Below, in pieces: positions 14,716 through 27,129 of a DNA stretch of 64,000 nucleotides. The stretch lies in assembly GCF_032854445.1 (NCBI RefSeq), contig NC_088296.1, forward strand, positions 25,053,897-25,117,896. The letters are read 5' to 3'. The translations under genes were made by a program, and so were the position numbers. Every line of letters starts with the position of its first letter. The first letter of the stretch is position 1. A model generated the notes under the pieces. The model had not been told where the DNA came from, searched no databases, and saw only the letters and a list, made by a program, of their open reading frames with translations. The DNA is from Liolophura sinensis (lineage: Eukaryota > Mollusca > Polyplacophora > Chitonida > Chitonidae).

Positions 14716-15563
14716 AGCCCAATTAACATGGGCAAAAAAAAACTTGTCTGTAACATTTATGCATGTACACATAACATGAAACTACTTTATGCATCTCCAT
14801 ACTTTGGTGAATGGAGTTTTGAAATCATGTTTTAATTTAATTTTCAATCGTTTCATACACCATGTCTTTCTTTTACATACGTGTACTATATTTATTTTAG
14901 CACTAGTGTAAATTCATCACTAACTGATTTTGTGCATATTTTCTAAACTATTAATTAACAATTACTCCTGATTTGCAACAAATTAAGAAATATACTACTG
15001 CTGATCAAGGAAATTCTTCACAAGCAGTTCAAACCATCAGGACCAAAATGCAAAATTAATTATCACGTATGCATGTACATGTATATATATATAGATATAT
15101 ATATATACAGGCCAAACTGTTTACATAAAAACATGTATGTATACAGAACACAGCGCTTTCTGCCCCAAACACAGACAAACAAATCTGCCCTAAATACTTA
15201 TTAATCATACTTGTCATTCTACATCTCTACAGCTTTCAAGCCCTTTGTTTTGACTCTTAACAGCACTTCAACAGGTCTGCATCCACACCGAAACAGATTC
15301 CATGCATTCTGTACAAATCACATTCCCCAACTGTTCCTCTCCCTCTCTCCCTCTTCCACCCAGTGCTCCGGGACAATGACATGTGCCACACAGAGAGTAG
15401 TGTCTAGACCCTTGAACAGTCATTCATATCATAACACATGTGCATTTGTGTATATACATAGTGTGGGGTGAGATGCTAAGTTTACAAACACCCTGCTGTT
15501 TTCATCCCCATACACACATATGGCACAGATCAGGAAGTCCATATACATGATAAAGATATACCC

Positions 15564-15670
15564 TATTTCACACTTTGTACTGTATTTCACACTTTGTACT
15601 ATATTTCACACTTTGTGCAGTATTTCACACTTTGTACCGTATTTCACACTTTGTACTGTATTTCACACTT
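15564..15670. repeat. ~19-bp tandem repeat, six copies
   Basis: Copies of TATTTCACACTTTGTACTG with single-base variants. Confidence 0.9.
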
Positions 15671-16847
15671 CGCAAGCAACACATTTTGCTCGACTGCCTG
15701 ATTCATACGGGTCTTACAGGACTATTCAAGAGCTCTTTTTTTTAATGAAGTTTGATTATAATTTCTTATCAGGAAAAAGTAAAACACTAGCAACAACAGT
15801 GTCATGGACTTTATGCGCTACTAAAAGTGCATACATGTATTTTCTCACCAAACTTTAGCTGACATGTAGTATATACAGAATGAAGCTGGTGAAGCTTAGA
15901 ACTGTGGTGTGAAGTTTGCTTGAGACATGGGATGATATTCTGCTCGAAAATTGGACGTTTCAGTATAAACATAATATTTTGTGACATTTACATGCCTCTA
16001 AAAATGCAATTGTGCGGGCAAAATTTTAGGTATATGCATCCTGAAACCAGTTCTAGGAGTTGTGCGAGCATGTATTTGTTAAGAGAGAATTTAACGTTTT
16101 CCGAGTCAGTAACGGAATACAAAACCGAGAAGTGATTGTTACTGACCTACAAAACTTCTACGTTTCTACACACGTAGTTGTATGTAATGCATTCGTCAAA
16201 ACTGTCAAATGAGTGGGTGGTTTGGGGTTCAACTAGTTCATCATTTGCCAAAAATAACAAATCTGCACAGAAAATATGGATACATGTACACTGTACCTGT
16301 AAAATACACGGTTTATTACAGAGAGAAATAAAACATGCCTCAAAAATGGATTTTTTTTTCCTTTCTATTGTTTTGGAGGGTTTTGGAACTGTTTCCATTT
16401 CCCTGAAAATCATAATCTTCATTTCACCTTTCCATGTATCCTTTTCAATTTTCCCAGTGTTGTCAGCACACAAAATTAGACGTGATGTGATGTGGTGTGA
16501 TGTGGTGTGATGTGATATAGTAAAGAAAGCAGTGACTCCATTGCCCAGTTAACATGGATGATCTGCCTGTAGGCAGGGAACCCTGCACTGACAGGTCTAC
16601 AAGTGAAAACCAGCTCTGGCCACCATCTGGTTCCCATAGCAACTTTTTCTTTTTTTTTTTTTTTGGACATGTTTGAGGGTAAAACCTTGTTCAGTGAGAG
16701 AACTTCGTAGACTATAGTCAATAGTGACTATCTTGTAGTCTCCCTGCACAGGTTATTCCTCACGTTTTCTGTATTGTCACTTTGTGGAGAAAGTACATGT
16801 GAGTGCCCTATAGCTGGAGGCAGGCCATACTCTGGATCTTGTAAGAG

Positions 16848-16941
16848 GATGCTAGGTTGTACCACAGTTGTACGGACTGGGCAATGTACAGATGGATGCT
16901 AGGTTGTACCACAGTTGTACGGACTGGGCAATGTAGAGATG
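16848..16941. repeat. 47-bp tandem duplication
   Basis: Two almost identical copies of GATGCTAGGTTGTACCACAG and the following 27 bases, starting at 16848 and 16895. They differ at the end (TACAGATG versus TAGAGATG). Confidence 0.9.
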
Positions 16942-17189
16942 GAAACTTCATATGACATATCACACTTTATAAATACATAAAATGTTTGCTTGTTATATGT
17001 TAATACTTACTATACCATGTGGCCTAACACATAAAAGTACAACAGCGCTTCTAAGCTTTCCCCACGGGGACTAAAAATAGCCTTAAGCTGCTTATTTCTT
17101 CAGGCCCCAGCAGTCAGTCTGAAAATTATGACATCAACATCATGGTAACATCAACATTGATAGCTGTCACAAAACAGTTTAGTTTGATT

Positions 17190-17213
17190 GGGAGGGGAGG
17201 GAGAGGGGAGGGG
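17190..17213 (+). other. G-quadruplex-capable tract
   Basis: Four or more runs of three or four G are separated by one to three bases (GGGAGGGGAGGGAGAGGGG and beyond). The spacing fits the usual G4 motif. No gene is seen nearby to tie it to. Confidence 0.55.
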
Positions 17214-18480
17214 AGACCCCAAAATTGGGAACACCAATCTATCTCCGCATTATCAGAATATTCATCGCTCATGTTATTTTATTATATTTCAGAGCACTGA
17301 TGGAAAATATGCATAAAATACAGGGGTTATTAAAAAATACAAGATATCCCCCAAAAATTCTTTTTTTGTTTTCTAATTTTTTGGGCATATACATGTACTT
17401 TTACTATTTCCTTTATACCATAACCTTCACTTGACAACTCCGAGCCAACCAATCCTGCTCCCTTGCCTTAACCACTGACTGCTGAGGGGCCAAGTGAGGC
17501 AGCAACAAGTGCCATTTTTCAAGTCCACAAAAGTGATCCCCAAATCTGAAGCATTAGTGGTAAATAAATATGCTGAAACACACCTTAATCCAGTATGATA
17601 TTATCGTACTTTCTACACAAACTTCAAAACACCTCTCTATGATCAACAGAACTATCCGCTTCCGGGAAAATATGCAAGTTTAATAATCATAGGGGAAATT
17701 GTAGGCCATTTACTGAATACAAATCCTCTAGGACAGCATCTGGGGACACTCTCACAAAGCGATGAACAAAACATTTTGTTATCGTATTAACATTTTGTAC
17801 CTTGCTATTAACGTACCATTGCCCTATATGTGCGAAATCGTACAAGTACGTCATCTTTGTGAAAGTGGCCCCTGAACTTTGCAAACTGCCATTTTTAAAT
17901 CATATGACTCCGTTGGTAGGGTGGACATAATTGGTTGCTCTTTTTTACAAAATGAAGATCACCTTTTTTTCCCTTTAAGATGCACTATAGGCTTTTCTAG
18001 GCCAGACAGACCACGTGACTAGCAAATTCCTGTTTACAGCAATGCTCCAACATTACAAATCTGGGGTGATAATGTGTGAAAAGCAGACAGTGCACCTAGC
18101 TCTTGCTAGTTGCTTATACATGTATGTTTTGCTCCATATGTTCATAACTAAGAGCACCTGTTCATTTCACCTAAAGTTTGGTATGTAAAGTGCACTTTTG
18201 GAAGCACATACTGTACATGTAAAGGTCTTAAAACAATACTTCTGATGCCAGATTTTTTTTTAGTTCCAATAAAAAATTTATCAAACTTCACAAGAAGCTC
18301 TTCAGTAGCCCCGTTTGATGGATGAATCAATCTGGATCAGGCAAACTGTGCCACTCCAAAAATGATAAACTTTAGCTGAGTAATTAAAGTTACGATGTAA
18401 GACAAAACAAGATGTACATGGAATGGGAGACATGTGTATAGGGCTTCAAGCAGCATTATGTAAATATCCATACATAAAGT

Positions 18481-18548
18481 TTATTTATTTACTTATTTGA
18501 TTAGAGTCTTACGCCGTATACTGAAGAATATTTCACGCATATGACAAG
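18481..18548 (-). mobile_element. SINE 3' end fragment
   Basis: Only the tail and TTACGCCGTATACTGAAGAA with TTTCACGCATATGACAA remain. Confidence 0.8.
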
Positions 18549-19270
18549 GGAGTTACATATAAAGAGCACAAACATCAACAGTGAACAGTATATATCTCTA
18601 TTACATATAAAAGTATACTAAAGTGTGAAAAGGGAAGATACAGGCATGAAATGCAAATGTCATACCTGTATCAGGTACTGATGTGGACTGATCCTTAACC
18701 ACTGTCATGCATATCATGAACACAGGTGGGTAGTCATTAGCTCGCTGTCAGTCACAACCAATCACACCACCTACATGTACTACAAGAAGGGGTCAAGACA
18801 TTATTAATTAGTTTGATCATAGCGATTAATGCAGAAATGTGAAAATATGTAGATAAATGCCCATGATGTATATGTATGTTACAATAGAAGAGGTCCACAG
18901 TTTGTTTCTATTCAATGGATATATTGTAAGCTCTACCTGGTATATTAAATGGAAAATCCTCCACACCCGAGTTATGTGCTCCGCATGTACCTACATGAAT
19001 ACTACACATGTAATCTCTACAACCAACTCTGTACAAAAATACACAAGATGTGTACCACAGGCATGCATTAATAGTAACCAACTTCCACCGGAACATTATT
19101 GTGTACCTTGTACACATCATCTATATGTACTGATCACATTTTAAGTGTACCAAATTGTGTACTTGTGATACATACTACGCTGTGTACTGTATTGTTTGAC
19201 AAACACATGTGCACAAAATGGTACACATTTGCTTTTTGAGAGTATAACATATATTTATGTGGTACATGTA

Positions 19271-19538
19271 CTCTAGCATAATGCACATTTATCTAGCATA
19301 ATGTACATTTATCTAGCATTATGCACAGCTATCTAGCATAATGCGCATTCATCTAGCATAATGTACATTTATCTAGCATAACGTACAGCTATCTAGCATA
19401 ATGCACAGCTATCTAGCATTATCCACAGCTATCTAGCATAATGTACATTTATCTAGCATAATGCACAGCTATCTAGCATAATGCACAGCTATCTAGCATA
19501 ATGCACATCTATCTAGCATAATGCATATTAATCAAGTA
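19271..19538. repeat. 20-bp minisatellite, about 13 copies
   Basis: Unit ATCTAGCATAATGCACAGCT, alternating with GTACATTT-ending versions. It is AT-rich with single-base changes between copies. Confidence 0.92.
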
Positions 19539-19548
19539 CAATGTACAT

Positions 19549-19690
19549 TTACCCTAAATGACCTAAAATGTCGCCCACAAAACTGCATTTTAAGAGGCAA
19601 ATAAGAGTCACAAAACATTATTTTCGGTGCTGAAACTTCAATTTTCAAGTTGAATATCAAAACATGTTACAAGCAATCCTCAAAACACAA
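19549..19690 (+). repeat. Dispersed ~180-bp repeat, copy A
   Basis: TACCCTAAATGACCTAAAAT, GTCGCCCACAAAACTG, GGTGCTGAAACTTC, then CAAGCAATCCTCAAAACA. It follows an AT-rich minisatellite. Confidence 0.75.
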
Positions 19691-20399
19691 CAGAACATAC
19701 ATGTACTGTATACTATGAACAAACATTTTCCAATGTTGTCATACTCTGTATAAAATCATGTTTTGTCTACAAACCCCACGCTCCAGACAGTTTGGATGTT
19801 ATACATGTTTGTGTAAGGTTTGCAGCAGTCTGAAGGACATTGGGCAGAAAACCAGACAAATTTTATACATGCAGGATAGGCTTACAATGAGGTAATGAGA
19901 ATAAAACAGGTTATATCAGATTTTACACTGTAGGGCTTTGTGAAACTTGAACAGTAGAACTACATCTTTTTAATAATTGTGACCAGGTTCTATATTGATA
20001 AAACAAGAGCACAGTCTTCTTCAAAAAATGTAGCAGATTTTTAATTACCAGGGGTTCAAGCCTTTAAGATCATTATTATTTTCTCAATAAAACTGTGGTG
20101 CATTTTTTTGGGCAAAAACGGTCAGTCAGAAATTTATGAAACTTCTGTATTTTATGTAATAGGAAATGACTTGAAGATGTATTATAAAACTCAATTTTTC
20201 ACTGATTCATTCAGGTGATTTGGTGACCATAATGGAGTTTAATGGAAACCCCTTAAATACCTATAGATACTTCTCCAAAATGGTCCATCTATAGATACCA
20301 ACATCAAAATACTGCAGTGTTTTCTCCAAAAGTAATCCTAAAAGTTGTAGTTTTTGATTGTTGATTATTAACCACAGTTGCAATGCCTGAGAAATAAAA

Positions 20400-20477
20400 C
20401 ATTTATTTATTTGGTATTTTATGCCGTACTGAGGAATATTTCACTTATACAACGGTGGCCGGGGGAATGCACGACTC
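20400..20477 (-). mobile_element. SINE 3' end fragment
   Basis: Tail, TATTTTATGCCGTACTGAGG and ATATTTCACTTATACAACGG are kept, with an internal deletion before GCACGACTCC. Confidence 0.82.
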
Positions 20478-20533
20478 CAATTAAAATAGCACACAAGTAT
20501 GTCACTGTATTAACCATATAAAAAAAAGCATAC

Positions 20534-20642
20534 TAAAACATTGTCTAGTACACATCTAAAACATTCTCTGATACACATCTAAAACATTGTCTAGTACACA
20601 TCTAAAACATTCTCTGATATACATCTAAAACATTGTCTAGTG
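20534..20642. repeat. ~23-bp tandem repeat, about five copies
   Basis: Copies of CATCTAAAACATTGTCTAGT alternate with copies containing CATTCTCTGATA, a two-unit higher-order pattern. Confidence 0.85.
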
Positions 20643-20762
20643 ACGTCAGGATTATCAATCTGCAAATATTTTTCCCTGTGACGTGTAGTTTTCATGCAAC
20701 TTGCAACAAAAGAATTCAAAGCTATGTGAAAGTACATACAGTATATCTCATCTCCTTAACAT

Positions 20763-21000
20763 GGGGGTTTCAAGTCAGACTGCCTGAAAATGCAGGCACA
20801 CTAATAACAGGGGGATTTCAAGTCAGACTGCCCGAAAATGCAGGCACACTAATAACAAGGGGGATTTCATGTCAGACTGCCTGAAAATGCAGGCACACTA
20901 ATAACAAGGGGGATTTCATGTCAGACTGCCTGAAAATGCAGGCACACTAATAACAAGGGGGATTTCATGTCAGACTGCCTGAAAATGCAGGCACACTAAT
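20763..21000. repeat. ~49-bp tandem repeat, five copies
   Basis: The unit is GGGGGATTTCATGTCAGACT, then GCCTGAAAATGCAGGCACAC and TAATAACAA. Each unit holds the short inverted repeat GCCTGAAAATGCAGGC, able to form a hairpin. Confidence 0.93.
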
Positions 21001-21359
21001 AGAGCTGGAAAGTTATGTGTACCTACATATGTTGGTAATAAGATGAAGGTAAAAATAACTGGTTTCAGAGTATAAGAAAAGGCGAGGCTGCACATGCACA
21101 TATTTTGATAGTTGGCACTTTAAAAGCGTCCCCAAATCAATCATATAGTGACAATAATTATTGATCGAGTTTGATAGTGAAAATTATTTTCTCATCTGAC
21201 AAAACCGCTCATTCAGAATCATGATTCCCATCATTTGCACTCATTCAAAGAGGTAGGTCGTGGCAAAGAGCTGTAATCACAGTGTAATCGTGTTTTCTGT
21301 GTGACTGATTCACGCAGCAAGAAATCTCTACGTATGTACAACCATGGCAAGATTATTAA

Positions 21360-21560
21360 GGTTACCCTAAATGACCTAAAAATGGCCCACAAAAGTGTGA
21401 TTTCAGAGGCATATACACGTCACAAAATGTTATTATTGGTGCTGAAACTTACAAGTTTCCAGTAGAATATCGTCCCATGTACCAAGCAAATCTCAAAACA
21501 CCTACCTGAAATCACCTGACCTCTTAGAATCAGGAAAATTGGGCTTGCTGTTCATGGACC
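21360..21560 (+). repeat. Dispersed ~180-bp repeat, copy B
   Basis: GTTACCCTAAATGACCTAAA, GGCCCACAAAAGTGTG, TATTGGTGCTGAAACTTAC, CAAGCAAATCTCAAAACACC and a 3' part CTCTTAGAATCAGG. Confidence 0.78.
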
Positions 21561-21577
21561 AAATTTATTATCATTTA

Positions 21578-21579
<2 letters not shown>

Positions 21580-21609
<30 letters not shown>
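21580..21609. repeat. (TA)n microsatellite
   Basis: An uninterrupted TA dinucleotide run of about 15 repeats. Confidence 0.95.
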
Positions 21610-21615
<6 letters not shown>

Positions 21616-21656
21616 ACCTGCAGCTATTGTGATGAAGCAAACAATTCTGCATTTAA

Positions 21657-21855
21657 AGACAGTAAATAACCCAAAAGCTCTCCACATAAAAGGCAAATAA
21701 ACATCATAAAATGTTAGTTATGATGCATTGCGCTAAAGCTTACATTATTCCCAGGATGATACCATGAGACGATATCCTGAGATGACATCATGAGACGTAC
21801 CTTCAAACCATCTTTCCACCTGTACATGTAATATCAAGGGATCTCTCAGAATCAG
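21657..21855 (+). repeat. Dispersed ~180-bp repeat, copy C (diverged)
   Basis: AGTAAATAACCCAAAAG, AGGCAAATAAACATCATAAA, TGTTAGTTATGATGC and a 3' part CTCTCAGAATCAGACAC keep the landmark order. It lies directly after copy B and a TA microsatellite. Confidence 0.5.
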
Positions 21856-22562
21856 ACACAATGTGTAACTTTGTAATGACGAGTTAAGTTTTAGGTCAAT
21901 TACCTATGTTCAGTAATTCTGGTTCACACATGTATCCACACATGTTTCTGGTTCACACATGTATCATTTGCAGAGATCAACTGTTGCAACACATCTATAC
22001 ATGTGTATTATTTGACAATTCTGTTGCATAATTAACAAGTGTACAGTTACAATGATGGAGAACATGTGTACTCACAAATACTATTTGTGTACAATGTTGC
22101 ACAACAAGTCTATGTACATACTGTCATGCAGAACAAGTGATATATCTCCATCATATACCCTAAACAACCTAAAATTTCGTCCATGACTTAAGCCTGTTCA
22201 ATTTTTAATACCATATTCTGAGAATTCTAATGATTCTAGAAAAGTGCTTAAAGGCTGGTTTGGAAGGTATTTAAGATATTTTGCTGGAAAAAAGTCAGCA
22301 CAAAAAATGTGAGGTCATGTCAGAATACATGTATCAGTAAGCCTCATACCACAAACATGCACTGAACATGTCTAATCCGTTACTTTATACATGTTATAAG
22401 TGGATTAACACCATAGCAAAACAGCATGAGCAGGGCTGATTATGTCATTCACAACACTCAGGTGTAAATTTCACTATGGTAAATACTGGAGTAGATTTGT
22501 TCAAATCTGTCACATATCTGCTGAAATTCTGGGGGTTAAAACACCAGAAAGGTGTGTGATTT

Positions 22563-22760
22563 ATGGTAATTCTTCAAGCTTTTCACACGTTATTAGAGCG
22601 TTTATTCAAGCATATTCTTCTGAAGGCCTTATAATTTATTCTGTGTAGAGAGATCAGCTTAGTACACTTACTCCTTGTGAAGCCCTGAAATTTGTCATCC
22701 AAACCAATGTAGTTTTGTCCCCCGAAATCAAATAAAAAATGTGCATAAATTTCCACATAT
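22563..22760 (+). repeat. Dispersed repeat, paired with 56895-57065
   Basis: Shares GTAATTCTTCAA, GTTTATTCAAGCATATTC, TTATTCTGTGTAGA, CCAATGTAGTTTTGTC and AAATGTGCAT in the same order as a stretch just upstream of exon 1 of the TRADD-like gene. Confidence 0.65.
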
Positions 22761-23216
22761 CAAAGTTGTTCTTTCTGGGATTAGGCTACAGACAAAAATG
22801 CTGAGGCATCTACTGTCTGTTTGATATATTGACAATAATGACTACGTTCAAGGTCACACGTATGTTACAGTAACGAATACCTGTATGTCTAAGAAATCCG
22901 TATAAAGCCAGACCAGATTCACATCTGACAACTCATACATTGAATTACATAATACAGCTCATACATATCCCTATACAGTCTACAAGTACATACATACATA
23001 CATGTATTGCACAATATACTGTATTTTACCTAACATCCATGCGAAATAAGTGATCGCTGAGAGATTAGTCCTACAACGTTAAGCCATTTTCAAGTTGTAG
23101 GAATGTAGTATGGTATCTTGTTAAGAAAGTGCAACTTTCAGAGCCAAACAGTAACATTTTTATATGTTTGTGTCTAAAATGCAGTTTTTCAGGTGAAGTT
23201 TTTCAAGGCAAACACT

Positions 23217-23366
23217 TATTTATTTACTTATCTATGTGATTGATGTTTTATGCCATCCTGAAGAATATCTACTTACATACGACAACGGCCAGCATAATAT
23301 CGTGGGAGGTAAACTGAGTAGAGCCCGATTTGAAACCCACGATCATCTGCAGATTTCTGGAGGACA
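23217..23366 (-). mobile_element. SINE 3' fragment, diverged
   Basis: Tail, TGATGTTTTATGCCATCCTG, ACGGCCAGCATAATATCG, GAGCCCGATTTGAAACCCAC and GATCATCTGCAG identify it. Confidence 0.85.
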
Positions 23367-23894
23367 TTCCCAGGTACGCAGAGTAAATACACGTACATGC
23401 AATCTTACTCGTTTATAAGTCAACCTGCCTCCCAACAAAATGGCATACATCTCTTACACAGTACACACATGTACATGTACACAGATAAAAAAGCCGAACT
23501 GGAGAACAGGTAACTGTGTAAGACAAAAATAAGAAAACCTTTTCAATTTTCTACATTATCATATTTCGACTGCAGTTTCAAACTTTCATATTGCTTTATA
23601 TACTAATACTGAGACTTGGTTATTAATATTTGTGGGTCAAAGGTCAAACTTTCTCTTTTGGCTATTTTCCCTAAATTGCTGGAACATGTACATGTAAAAC
23701 AGATGTATGGAAGCTTTTAATAGCTGCAGAATAATGTTTTCAGGGCCTGTAGCTACATGTACAATGTAGTGCTTTAACACACCCATGTCCACAAACTCAC
23801 CTGTCCATCCACACATGAACACATTTACCTGTGCTTTATACAAGCTGACCTAAATACCAAGAGAGAATAGAATAATGGGCCCTGGTCAATAAAC

Positions 23895-24245
23895 AATAGT
23901 TATCATTACTGCCACAGAGTTATCATTACTGCCATGGAGTTATAATTACCGCCATTGAGTTATCATTACTGCCATGGAGTTATCATTACTGCCACAGAGT
24001 TATCATTACTGCCACAGAGTTATCATTACTGCCATGGAGTTATCATTACTGCCATGGGGTTATCATTACTGCCACAGAGTTATCATTACTGCCCTGGAAT
24101 TATCATTACTGCCACAGAGTTATTATAACTGCCATGGAGTTATCATTACTACCACGGAGTTATCACTACTGCCACAGAGTTATCATTACTGCCACAGAGT
24201 TATCATTACTGCCGTGGAGTTATCATTAATGCCATGGAGTTACAT
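23895..24245. repeat. 20-bp minisatellite, about 17 copies
   Basis: Unit GTTATCATTACTGCCACAGA, with CATGGA, CTGGAA and CGTGGA variants at the end. The 92-residue open frame inside it (MELSLLPQSYHYCHRVIITA type) is a repeat artefact. Confidence 0.95.
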
Positions 24246-24387
24246 GTACTAAAAGCAAACTGGCTTTATGAAGTCTCGGTAGCCCAATGAAGAGCTATGC
24301 AGCCATTTGACCAGTCAGTGAAATAAATATATGTACATGGTTCATACGAAAGCAATAGTGTGCTATACATGTCACGAACTGTAAACA

Positions 24388-24545
24388 CACTAAATGACCA
24401 TTTTTAGGGACAAATAAATGTCAGAAAATATCACTTTTGGTGCTCAAATAATTTTTCAGTTGAGTATCACTCCACGTCCCAAGCAAACCTCAAAACACCT
24501 TTCTAAAATTAATAGAACTCTCTTCATCAGGAATAATCAACAAGT
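24388..24545 (+). repeat. Dispersed ~180-bp repeat, copy D
   Basis: CACTAAATGACCATTTTTAG, ATCACTTTTGGTGCTCAAA, CAAGCAAACCTCAAAACACC and CTCTTCATCAGG. Shorter starts of the same family occur at 22157 and 25030 (ACCCTAAACAACC). Confidence 0.7.
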
Positions 24546-25325
24546 TAGTCATGGGCAAACTTTGTGGTCATACATGGGACATCTAAAATTTATCTACGAC
24601 TATAAGTCACACTTTTTTACGGCAGTTACAGCATAATGTGCACAAGGTGTCAGCAGGCTTTGATTTATGTCAACCAGTGCAGCATTTAATATGTTATATG
24701 CACACATGTTATGTTCATTTCCTTGTTATTTTCTCATTAAAACCTGTTCCTTTTAACACCCGAGCCTGCAGAAACAAAATCACACCACCCCCATACCTTA
24801 GACTGTCTGAAGCAGGAAGTACCACCTAAACATGTTCACCTTTAATGTATCTTTGGGCGGGTGGAGATGAGACTTCTAGGTGTGTGGTGTAGGGATATAT
24901 TTTCATTCTCGCTAATTAAAAAGACACAGATTATAAAGAAATCAACATTGAATGAATAGTTTTAAAAAGGAAACTTCTTTCAAAAGCCGAATAAAAACAT
25001 ACATGTACTTGGATGGTCGGTGGGGTTAACCCTAAACAACCATATACACTGATATATGTCTAACCTCAAAATATGAACCTGACCCCTCCAAAACCTAGAC
25101 CCAATGCCCTAAAATAAATTCTTTCAGATATTCTGGGGTGACGCTGTTGAACTGACTACCTATACATGATATAAACTCACAGAATGTCAGTAATTTTGAG
25201 AAAAAATGGAAATGTTTATCATGTCAAAGTATGACTTTGTTGATCAAGTATGAAACTGCATCTAATCTAATCTGATCTGCACTGTATATATCATGTAGTC
25301 TTTGACCATCGATTTTCACTACGTA

Positions 25326-25412
25326 GGAAGGTCTGCTAGCTACCTGCGGATTGTCATGGGTTTCCTCCCACCATCATACTGGCCGCCGTCGTATAAGTGA
25401 AATATTATTGAG
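25326..25412 (+). mobile_element. SINE fragment leading into a minisatellite
   Basis: Has GGAAGGTCTGCTAGCTACC, TGCGGATTGTCATGGGTTTC and CTGGCCGCCGTCGTATAAGT. Its 3' end runs into the ~31-bp tandem array at 25408. Confidence 0.87.
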
Positions 25413-25592
25413 TATTCACTTACTAGTAGTGTAAATTATTGAGTATTCATTTACTAGTAGTGTAAATTATTGAGTATTCACTTACTAGTAGTGTAAATTA
25501 TTGAGTATTCACTTACTAGTAGTGTAAATTATTGAGTATTCACTTACTAGTAGTGTAAATTATTGAGTATTCACTTACTAGTAGTGTAAATG
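25408..25592. repeat. ~31-bp tandem repeat growing out of a SINE 3' end
   Basis: Six copies of ATTGAGTATTCACTTACTAG followed by TAGTGTAAATT. The first copy is continuous with the SINE fragment at 25326, whose 3' domain normally reads ATTCTTGAGTACGGCGTAAA, so the array seems to have been seeded there. Confidence 0.9.
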
Positions 25593-26216
25593 AATTATTA
25601 GGATGTTCAGCATATACATGTCTCATGATACTTTCCTGAAGCAACCAAAATGTTCAACTCCAGTATGTGTTAAAAGATTTTTGAATCAAACACCATGAAA
25701 TTATGATCATGAAGGTTAAAATGAATAAAGTGCAATACAGAAATGAACAAATATGTGCATATTTCCTGTAACCTCTTTGAACAGTCGGGTCTTGATCGAG
25801 TGATGAATATCACAACACGAAATAAGGAAGTACACTTAGTCCACTTCAGCCACTTGAAACTGAGCTGCTCAAAACAAATGAACATTAGTGGTCAGTGCGA
25901 ATTTTTCTTTCACCACATGGTAGACCCATCAAAATCAGAGTCTTAAATAAACTGACGTCACATATTCTAACACGTGATCTCCTCCACTATAATGAAGCTG
26001 TTGGCTTTTCTACATCAATCTTTAGTCTTGGACGATATATGTTTACCGTATATCTCGGACAATTTGACCATCTTTATCTTGGATGATTTGTATGGTAGAA
26101 TGATTTTGCTCTTGGATGATCTGACCTTTATCCCATTAGAATTATTTTGCAAGAGCATTGTTAATTATTCAGTGAAGTCATCGTGACACACTGATATCCA
26201 GTCTGTTGTTTGAATA

Positions 26217-26310
26217 AATTTATTTATTTATTTGATTGGTGTTTTAGCCGTACTCAAGAATATTTCACTTATACAACGGCGGCCACCATTATGGTAGGTG
26301 GAAACCGGGC
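26217..26310 (-). mobile_element. SINE 3' end fragment
   Basis: Tail, TTGGTGTTTTAGCCGTACTC and ACGGCGGCCACCATTATGG, ending at GGAAACCGGGC. Confidence 0.9.
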
Positions 26311-27129
26311 ATTTGAACAAACAATTCAATAACTGGTTACATTTATTCAATTTGAGATTGCTTTTTGAAAGAAATATTCAAAATTCTATATAATCTCAAT
26401 TTGAACTTATTCAAAGTTTCTAGAATGATGCTCAAGGTCGTAAGCTTTCTGGTCAGGTCTTCACACTGCACTGTACTGATATCCTGAAATACATGCAACA
26501 ATAACTGCAATGTGTGCCGATTGTCAGTTTTACAGTATCAACTAGGAGGCCAGCTTGAGTTCATATATAGGCAGTGATAATTACTTTAATCAATGAAGGA
26601 TGGTAAAGTACAAAAAATATTCCATTTTAGCATCTCAAACGGGCAGTCGAAAAACTCAATTTCAGCTGAATAAAAAACTCAATTTTGCCCAGAAAGTGGT
26701 GGTTGGTACGTGGAAAATGACTTCTATGAAGCCCTGTATACCAAGCAGTTAACACCCACCAGCCTCAGCACTCTAACCTCAGAGTGAAAACGACTGATAG
26801 AATGGCCAGTAAAACATGTTCATTAGAAATCTTTTGACGGAAATGGCCAATAAAGACATCCACCCGAATAATTAGGCAATATGTTCCAAGTACCCTAATT
26901 TTTTGGGGACATATATTAGTAGTGTTGAGAGTAAAATATTACATTTCTTTACCAGCCGGTTGGAAAAGTAAAGATATGAGTATGTTATTCATTAGATGGT
27001 CTAACCAAGCGAGAAAAAAGATACTCAATATTCTTGCTAGAATTACATATATATTGGCTAAAATGAGCAGACCAGTTGTCCCAAAAATTACAAGCCTGAT
27101 GAAGTATACATCGTATCTTTAGCATAGAG

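Larger units (their letters stand above)
14716..19270. other. AT-rich DNA without a recognised gene
   Basis: Besides the listed tandem repeats, G4 tract and one SINE fragment, only short frames are found. A TGATGTGGTG low-complexity run lies at 16,480-16,516 and a T run near 16,650. Confidence 0.55.
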
